The position numbers and the translations under genes were made by a program. The notes under the pieces were generated by a model. It was not told the DNA's origin. It saw nothing but the letters and a program-made list of their open reading frames with translations, and did no database searches. Of a stretch of DNA of 35,651 bases, positions 30,843-35,651 are shown piece after piece (within the stretch, counting starts at the first letter, position 1; each line of letters begins with the position of its first letter). The DNA comes from HGM12587 sp964602445 (GTDB lineage Bacteria > Bacillota > Clostridia > Lachnospirales > Lachnospiraceae), in contig CAZRQV010000021.1 in the NCBI GenBank assembly GCA_964602445.1, forward strand, positions 1 through 35,651. The letters are read 5' to 3'.

Positions 30843-33065
30843 CTAATATGCATAAAGCGGATTTTCATCAAATTCCACTCTGATTTCTTTTGTAATTTCT
30901 TCTTTTTTTACTGCTTCATCTATCATACTGCGCACCTGATACAATTTTTTGGTATCTTCATGCTTCAGATAAATCACTCTTCGATAAACATCACTGATCT
31001 TTGACACCACTGCCGGAGAGGGTCCTGTGACCCGCAGCAGCGGAATGTCCATTTCCAAAATCCTTTGTTTGATCTTTTCTGCCTCTGTTTCCAAAAGGAT
31101 TTCTTCTTCTGACTGCAACAGCATCACCAGCATTCCCGACATCGGCGGATAGGACATCAGATCCCTGTATGCGATCTCCAACTCATAAAAGGATTGATAA
31201 TTCTGTTCCGCAGCTGCCTGTACCGCATAATGATCCGGCTGATAGGTCTGAATGACTGCATTTCCGGAAAGGGTTCCTCTTCCGGCTCTTCCCACTGCCT
31301 GTGTCAGCAGCTGAAATGTTCGCTCGGCTGCCATATAATCAGAAGCATGCAGCGACAGATCTGCCAAAAGGACTCCTACCAAAGTCACCGCCGGAAAATC
31401 ATGTCCTTTCACGATCATCTGAGTTCCGATCAGAATATCCGCTTCTTTTTTTGCAAAAGATTCCAGAATCTGTTCATAGCTTCCCTTTTTTCGTGTGGTA
31501 TCCAGATCCATCCGTAGAATCCTTGCAGACGGAAATTCTTTCCTTACTGTTTCTTCAATGGACTGGGTTCCGGCACGAAAACCTCCGATATAAGGAGATC
31601 CGCATTCCGGACAAATCTTTGCTGTGGGCTGTTCATATCCACAGTAATGACACCGCATTTTCTGGTCTCTATGAAAAGTCAGTGACACATCGCAATGAGG
31701 ACATTTCAGCACATGACCGCAGCTGCGGCAGGAGATAAATCCTGTATGCCCTCTTCTGTTTAGAAACAGCATGATCTGCTGTTTTTTTTCTAACGCCTGT
31801 TCCATCTGCCGGTGCAATTCCCGGCTCAGAACAGAACGATTTCCTTCTTTTAATTCTTTCCTAAGATCAACCACCTGAACTTTTGCAAGTGCTCTGTCGT
31901 TGATTCGTCTGGTCAGCTGAAACAACTGATATTCTCCGCAGGATGCTTTAAAATAAGACTCGACGGAAGGGGTTGCACTTCCAAGTACCAGAAATGCCTG
32001 ATTCATTTCACATCGTTTCCCTGCCACTTCTCTTGCGTGATACTTTGGTGTAGTTTCACTTTTATAGCTGCTCTCATGTTCTTCATCAATAATGATGATT
32101 CCAAGATCCGGAAATGGTGTAAATACGGCAGATCTAGGACCGATCATAACAGATATTTCTCCTTTTTTGGCCCGCTCCATCTGATCATACCGTTCTCCGG
32201 CAGACATTTTAGAGTGGATTACGGATACTCTGTCACCAAATCTTCCGAAAAAGCGCATGACCGTTTGAAATGTCAGTGCAATCTCCGGAATCAGGACAAT
32301 GGCCTGACGTCCCTGCCGCAGCACTTTTTCAATCATTCCCATATAGACTTCTGTTTTTCCGCTTCCGGTGACACCATGAAGCAGATATTTCTTCGACTGC
32401 CTTTTCGCTGCATCCTGTTCAAAAAGATCCAGGATTTCCTGCTGTTCACAATTTAAGGTGATCTGTTTTTTCGTTTCTTCCGCGATTTTCGGCAAACGGT
32501 AAACGATCTCGCTTTCCAGCTTTACCATTCCCTGTTCCTGCAGCTCCTTTAAAACTGCAGCTGACGTAGCTGCCTGATTTAAAAGCTGTTCTCGTTCCAG
32601 CATTCCCTGTTCGAGAAGTATGTGCAGCACCCGGATTTTCGCCTTACTTCTTTGATTCTGCAGAATATATTCCTGTACTGTCTGCGGATCTGCTCCTAAG
32701 GAAACCAGCACCTTGGTTTGTTCTTTTACTTTATTTTTTACCGGAATGACAGTTTTCATTGCCTGATTCATGGTACATCCATAGCGTTCCCGCATCCATG
32801 ATGCAAGGCTGATCAACTGCCCTTCCACAGAAACTGCACCTGTACAGATTCCTAAAATTTCCTTCACCTTGCCTGCTTCATAGGCACAATGTTCAGAAAC
32901 ACTGATCACAAATCCTTTGATTCTGCGATTTCCAATCCCAAACGGAATCCATACCGGCACTCCCGGAAAAATCTGCTCTTTCAGTTCCTCCGGAATCTTA
33001 TAATCAAACACTCTATCCAGTTTTTCTAATGAAATGTCTACAATGACTCCTGCATAGTCTGCCAT
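30843..33065 (-). CDS. priA: Primosomal replication-restart helicase PriA
   Basis: A 740-residue superfamily-2 helicase that recognises stalled forks and reloads the replisome. An N-terminal fork-binding domain (about 1-200) is followed by Walker A LLHGVTGSGKTEVYM and Walker B IIIDEEHESSYKSE. The zinc-binding insertion has four Cys pairs (CRSCGHVLKCPHC, CHYCGY, CPECGSP), then FRAGTQSIEE and helicase motifs LIGTQMIVKGHDFPAVTLV and QAVGRAGRG. It starts 2 nt after murE and is followed by def and fmt, a standard Firmicute arrangement. Confidence 0.97.
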   Translation of the reverse strand: MADYAGVIVDISLEKLDRVFDYKIPEELKEQIFPGVPVWIPFGIGNRRIKGFVISVSEHCAYEAGKVKEILGICTGAVSVEGQLISLASWMRERYGCTMNQAMKTVIPVKNKVKEQTKVLVSLGADPQTVQEYILQNQRSKAKIRVLHILLEQGMLEREQLLNQAATSAAVLKELQEQGMVKLESEIVYRLPKIAEETKKQITLNCEQQEILDLFEQDAAKRQSKKYLLHGVTGSGKTEVYMGMIEKVLRQGRQAIVLIPEIALTFQTVMRFFGRFGDRVSVIHSKMSAGERYDQMERAKKGEISVMIGPRSAVFTPFPDLGIIIIDEEHESSYKSETTPKYHAREVAGKRCEMNQAFLVLGSATPSVESYFKASCGEYQLFQLTRRINDRALAKVQVVDLRKELKEGNRSVLSRELHRQMEQALEKKQQIMLFLNRRGHTGFISCRSCGHVLKCPHCDVSLTFHRDQKMRCHYCGYEQPTAKICPECGSPYIGGFRAGTQSIEETVRKEFPSARILRMDLDTTRKKGSYEQILESFAKKEADILIGTQMIVKGHDFPAVTLVGVLLADLSLHASDYMAAERTFQLLTQAVGRAGRGTLSGNAVIQTYQPDHYAVQAAAEQNYQSFYELEIAYRDLMSYPPMSGMLVMLLQSEEEILLETEAEKIKQRILEMDIPLLRVTGPSPAVVSKISDVYRRVIYLKHEDTKKLYQVRSMIDEAVKKEEITKEIRVEFDENPLYAY

Positions 33066-33067
33066 AT

Positions 33068-34537
33068 CTATTTCTGCTTCAGCTCCTGTAATACTTCCTG
33101 AATCAGGACTCTTTCATCCATCGGATATTTTACACCCTTAATCTCCTGATAATCTTCATGTCCTTTTCCCGCAAGGACGATCACGTCTCCCGGTCTGCCG
33201 TTTTCAATAGCATATCGGATAGCTTCTTTTCGATCAATGATCTCTACATACGTTCCGTCCGTTTTTGCCAGACCTGTTTTAATATCATCAATAATGTCCT
33301 GCGGTTCTTCAAATCTTGGATTATCGCTGGTCACAATGGTCAGATCTGCCAGTCTTCCGGACACTTCTCCCATTTCATAACGACGGATCTTCGAACGGTT
33401 TCCTCCGCATCCGAACAGACATACCAGTCGTTCCGGATGATACTCTTTTAACGTAGACAAAAGGCTTTCCAGACTCATGGCATTGTGTGCATAGTCGATC
33501 AGAAGCATAAAATCATCTGAAACCTTCACCTGCTCAATTCTTCCTTTTGCCTTGGCATATTTTAATGCCTCTAATATATTTTCTCTCTGAATATCGAAAT
33601 GTCTGCATACTGCAATGGCTACGAGAGAATTATACACACTGAATTTTCCCGGAATGTCAATCTCTACCGGAAAATTCAAAAGCCCGGTCAGATCATAAGT
33701 CACCCCCAGATATCCCGGTCTTCCCACCAACTGCACATTTTCTGCCCGAAGATCTGCTTTTTCAGAAAAACCAATGGTTTCTAAGGTACAAGTGTGATCT
33801 TTCATGACCAGATTGAAATTTTCATCATCTGCATTTGCAATGCCCACCTTACACTGTTGGAAAAGCATTCCTTTACATGCTGCATATTCTTCAAAGCTGG
33901 CATGTTCATTCGGACCGATATGATCCGGTGCCAGATTGGTAAAAATACCGATTTCAAACGGAATCCCTGCGGTACGATGCATCATCAGTCCCTGGGAAGA
34001 AACTTCCATCACACAGATCTGACATCCGGCTTTTAACATTTCTGCAAAATACTGCTGTACAATATAAGATTCCGGTGTGGTATTGTTCGCCGGAATATGT
34101 TTCTCACCGATGATCGTCTCAATGGTGCCGATCAGCCCAACCTGATAACCTGCATTCTCCAAAATCGACTTAATCATAAAAGTGGTTGTCGTTTTTCCCT
34201 TGGTACCGGTAATACCGATGACCTTTAACGTTTCTGCCGGATAATCAAAATAAGCTGCTGAGATCAAAGCCAGTGCATAACGCGTGTCTGACACTTTGAT
34301 CACGGTCACTCCTTCCGGAACGGTTACCGGTTTCGTAACCACAAGCACCTTCGCACCTGCTGCCGCAATCTCTTCTGCCTTTTCATGGCTGTCAAATGCA
34401 GTCCCTTCGATGCATACAAACATACTGCCCGGAATCACCTTTCTCGTATCATATACCAGTTCTGTGATCTCACCTTCCAGACTTCCTGCCAAAAGCTCAT
34501 AGTCCAGTTTTTCAATCAATGAACAAATCTGTTTCAT
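33068..34537 (-). CDS. murE: UDP-MurNAc-L-Ala-D-Glu:meso-diaminopimelate ligase
   Basis: A 489-residue Mur ligase adding the third residue of the peptidoglycan stem. ATP loop GITGTKGKTTTTFMI; AEMLKAGCQICVMEVSSQGL; FTNLAPDHIGPNEHAS; LIDYAHNAMSLE; and the specificity motif DNPR in TSDNPRFEEPQD, which selects meso-diaminopimelate rather than lysine. The cell wall should therefore be of the meso-DAP type. AGGAGG lies before the ATG, 8 nt from the upstream epimerase-like gene. It sits apart from a dcw cluster, within the priA-def-fmt operon. Confidence 0.95.
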   Translation of the reverse strand: MKQICSLIEKLDYELLAGSLEGEITELVYDTRKVIPGSMFVCIEGTAFDSHEKAEEIAAAGAKVLVVTKPVTVPEGVTVIKVSDTRYALALISAAYFDYPAETLKVIGITGTKGKTTTTFMIKSILENAGYQVGLIGTIETIIGEKHIPANNTTPESYIVQQYFAEMLKAGCQICVMEVSSQGLMMHRTAGIPFEIGIFTNLAPDHIGPNEHASFEEYAACKGMLFQQCKVGIANADDENFNLVMKDHTCTLETIGFSEKADLRAENVQLVGRPGYLGVTYDLTGLLNFPVEIDIPGKFSVYNSLVAIAVCRHFDIQRENILEALKYAKAKGRIEQVKVSDDFMLLIDYAHNAMSLESLLSTLKEYHPERLVCLFGCGGNRSKIRRYEMGEVSGRLADLTIVTSDNPRFEEPQDIIDDIKTGLAKTDGTYVEIIDRKEAIRYAIENGRPGDVIVLAGKGHEDYQEIKGVKYPMDERVLIQEVLQELKQK

Positions 34538-34545
34538 AACTCCTC

Positions 34546-35436
34546 CTAGCCCAGTGTGATCTCATACTGAGCATAAAATTCTTTTCCAGCCTCTAAAGAC
34601 TGTACGCCATATTTATCTTTTAATTCTCCATTAAATCCTTTGTTATCACATCTTCCGATCCATGGCTCCAGACATACAAACGGTGTCTCCGGCATTGGCA
34701 TAGACCAGACACCAAAACTTGGAATCTGGGCACAAGTCATCGTTACATACGGTGTGCCGTCCGGGAAAGCAAGCCCTACTCGATCCACTGCGTGTTCATC
34801 AAAGATCAGTGCATCCTGTGCAAACAGATCTTCTGTGATCTTTAATCTGTGATCCTCTAATACCAATGTTTTCGGATGTTCGATATCTGCTGCTGCGCAG
34901 GAAAGATCTACACGAAGGTAAGAAAGTGTTTCTTTCTCTCCAAAGGTCACAAAATAATCGGTTTTCTTTTCTCCTTCTCTTGCCGGAACATTAAATGCCG
35001 GATGTCCGCCAATTGAGAAATACATTACCTCTTCTCCCATATTTTTCACTTCCCACTGTACTGCCAGCTCTTTTCCATGAATTACATGGGTAATTTTCAA
35101 TTCAAAATGAAACGGATATTTTGCATAAGTTTCTTCTGTCGATTTCAGTACATGGGTAATGCTGTTTTCTGTCTGACCGACAAACGCAAATTCCATATCT
35201 CTGGCAAATCCATGCTGCCCGATCTGATACTGTTTTCCCTGATGGGTATAGTAACCACCCTGACATTTTCCTACAAACGGAAAAAGTACCGGTGCATGAC
35301 GGGACCAGAACTTCGGATCTGCCTGCCATAAAACTTCTCTGTCTGCTGTTTTGTCATAAAGGCTGTATAATTCTGCACCATGATCACAAACAGACACTTT
35401 GATCATTTCATTTTCTATCGTTCTTACCATACTCAT
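34546..35436 (-). CDS. Aldose 1-epimerase family protein (LacX/YeaD-like)
   Basis: A 296-residue galactose-mutarotase-fold protein. Visible: TIENEMIKVSVCDHGAELYS, ADPKFWSRHAPVLFPFVGKC, IGQHGFARDMEF (likely active-site His), YFSIGGHPAFNVPA (second His) and CLEPWIGRCDNKGF near the end (Glu-Pro-Trp). Such proteins interconvert anomers of free or phosphorylated hexoses; the substrate is unknown. I chose the ATG at 35434-35436 because GGAGG lies nine bases upstream; the longer frame has none. It heads the long operon by position, though no clear promoter was found. Confidence 0.88.
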   Translation of the reverse strand: MSMVRTIENEMIKVSVCDHGAELYSLYDKTADREVLWQADPKFWSRHAPVLFPFVGKCQGGYYTHQGKQYQIGQHGFARDMEFAFVGQTENSITHVLKSTEETYAKYPFHFELKITHVIHGKELAVQWEVKNMGEEVMYFSIGGHPAFNVPAREGEKKTDYFVTFGEKETLSYLRVDLSCAAADIEHPKTLVLEDHRLKITEDLFAQDALIFDEHAVDRVGLAFPDGTPYVTMTCAQIPSFGVWSMPMPETPFVCLEPWIGRCDNKGFNGELKDKYGVQSLEAGKEFYAQYEITLG

Positions 35437-35546
35437 ACGTGAAAACCTCCTGAAACGTGATAACGCCCTAAGGACGATATATTCTTCTCTTAAATTGCTG
35501 TTTTCTGCTTTCATTTTCAAAAGAACAGCAACATCCAATTTGTATA

Positions 35547-35651
35547 TTAACACAGATAATTACAAATTACCAGTAAAAGCCCCTTCACACTCTCTGTTGT
35601 TACTGTCAAGTAATCGTTGGCAAATTTTTCCATACAGATTTTTATATCCGC
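35547..35651 (-). CDS. 3' end of an unidentified gene, cut by the window edge
   Basis: A frame open from the window end to TAA (35547-35549) encodes ADIKICMEKFANDYLTVTTE followed by SVKGLLLVICNYLC. An internal ATG (35631-35633) has no ribosome-binding site, so this reads better as the tail of a longer gene than as a 28-residue peptide. I do not recognise it. The 110 nt between it and the epimerase-like gene hold a GCTGTT/AACAGC inverted repeat and A/T-rich sequence but no convincing promoter. Confidence 0.35.
   Translation of the reverse strand, partial: ADIKICMEKFANDYLTVTTESVKGLLLVICNYLC

Overview
This 35.7 kb window looks like chromosomal DNA from a low-to-moderate-GC anaerobic member of the Clostridia, most likely Lachnospiraceae. 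The reasons are the gene content and order, strong GGAGG ribosome-binding sites, TTGACA/TATAAT-type promoters, a MurE with a DNPR (meso-diaminopimelate) motif, a PASTA kinase/PP2C pair, a DUF6472 mini-protein and a CD1871A-type CXXC mini-protein. Nearly everything is on the minus strand; the only convincing plus-strand gene encodes a VanZ-like protein. Assignments come from reading motifs, not from searches.

Left edge (1-5.1 kb): accessory-looking and partly decayed. It holds a palindromic stretch (1-129), a broken TetR/DhaS-type regulator (130-386), a DUF4230 protein coupled to a small membrane protein that lacks a good start codon, and a three-gene thiol/iron-sulfur module (TlpA-like lipoprotein, 48-residue CXXC protein, NapH-like polyferredoxin). 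A YgjP-type metallopeptidase and a zinc alcohol dehydrogenase follow.

5.2-13.2 kb: housekeeping. lgt and ychF form one unit. The classical envelope/translation cluster pyrH-frr-uppS-cdsA-dxr-rseP forms another, ending at a strong terminator directly before the ychF promoter; maf lies upstream of pyrH.

13.2-19.0 kb: individually promoted metabolic and envelope genes. These are vanZ-like (+), a PLP aminotransferase, DUF6472, yqeY, metA (with Glu111, predicting acetyl-CoA use), a solitary cobS and a pdaA-like deacetylase. This block separates rpsB-tsf from pyrH, which are neighbours in many bacteria.

19.1-21.2 kb: tsf and rpsB, with a strong promoter, a structured rpsB leader and a large hairpin between the two genes. 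EF-Ts carries an apparent ~60-residue insertion.

21.2-35.4 kb: a tightly packed minus-strand operon. In transcription order it reads aldose-1-epimerase-like, murE, priA, def, fmt, a YugP-type zinc peptidase, rsmB, rlmN, prpC, stk1/prkC, rsgA, rpe and thiN, with 4-nt overlaps or short gaps. It links peptidoglycan precursor synthesis, replication restart, formyl-Met processing, rRNA methylation, muropeptide-responsive signalling and ribosome assembly. Beyond 35.44 kb is a leader region and the apparent end of a gene running off the window.

No CRISPR array, rRNA, tRNA, intact insertion sequence or phage was seen. The least-described system is the TlpA/CXXC/polyferredoxin module. The most informative scars are the TetR remnant, an integrase-like N-terminal fragment in the ychF leader, and the unusual N-terminus of the membrane partner of the DUF4230 protein.
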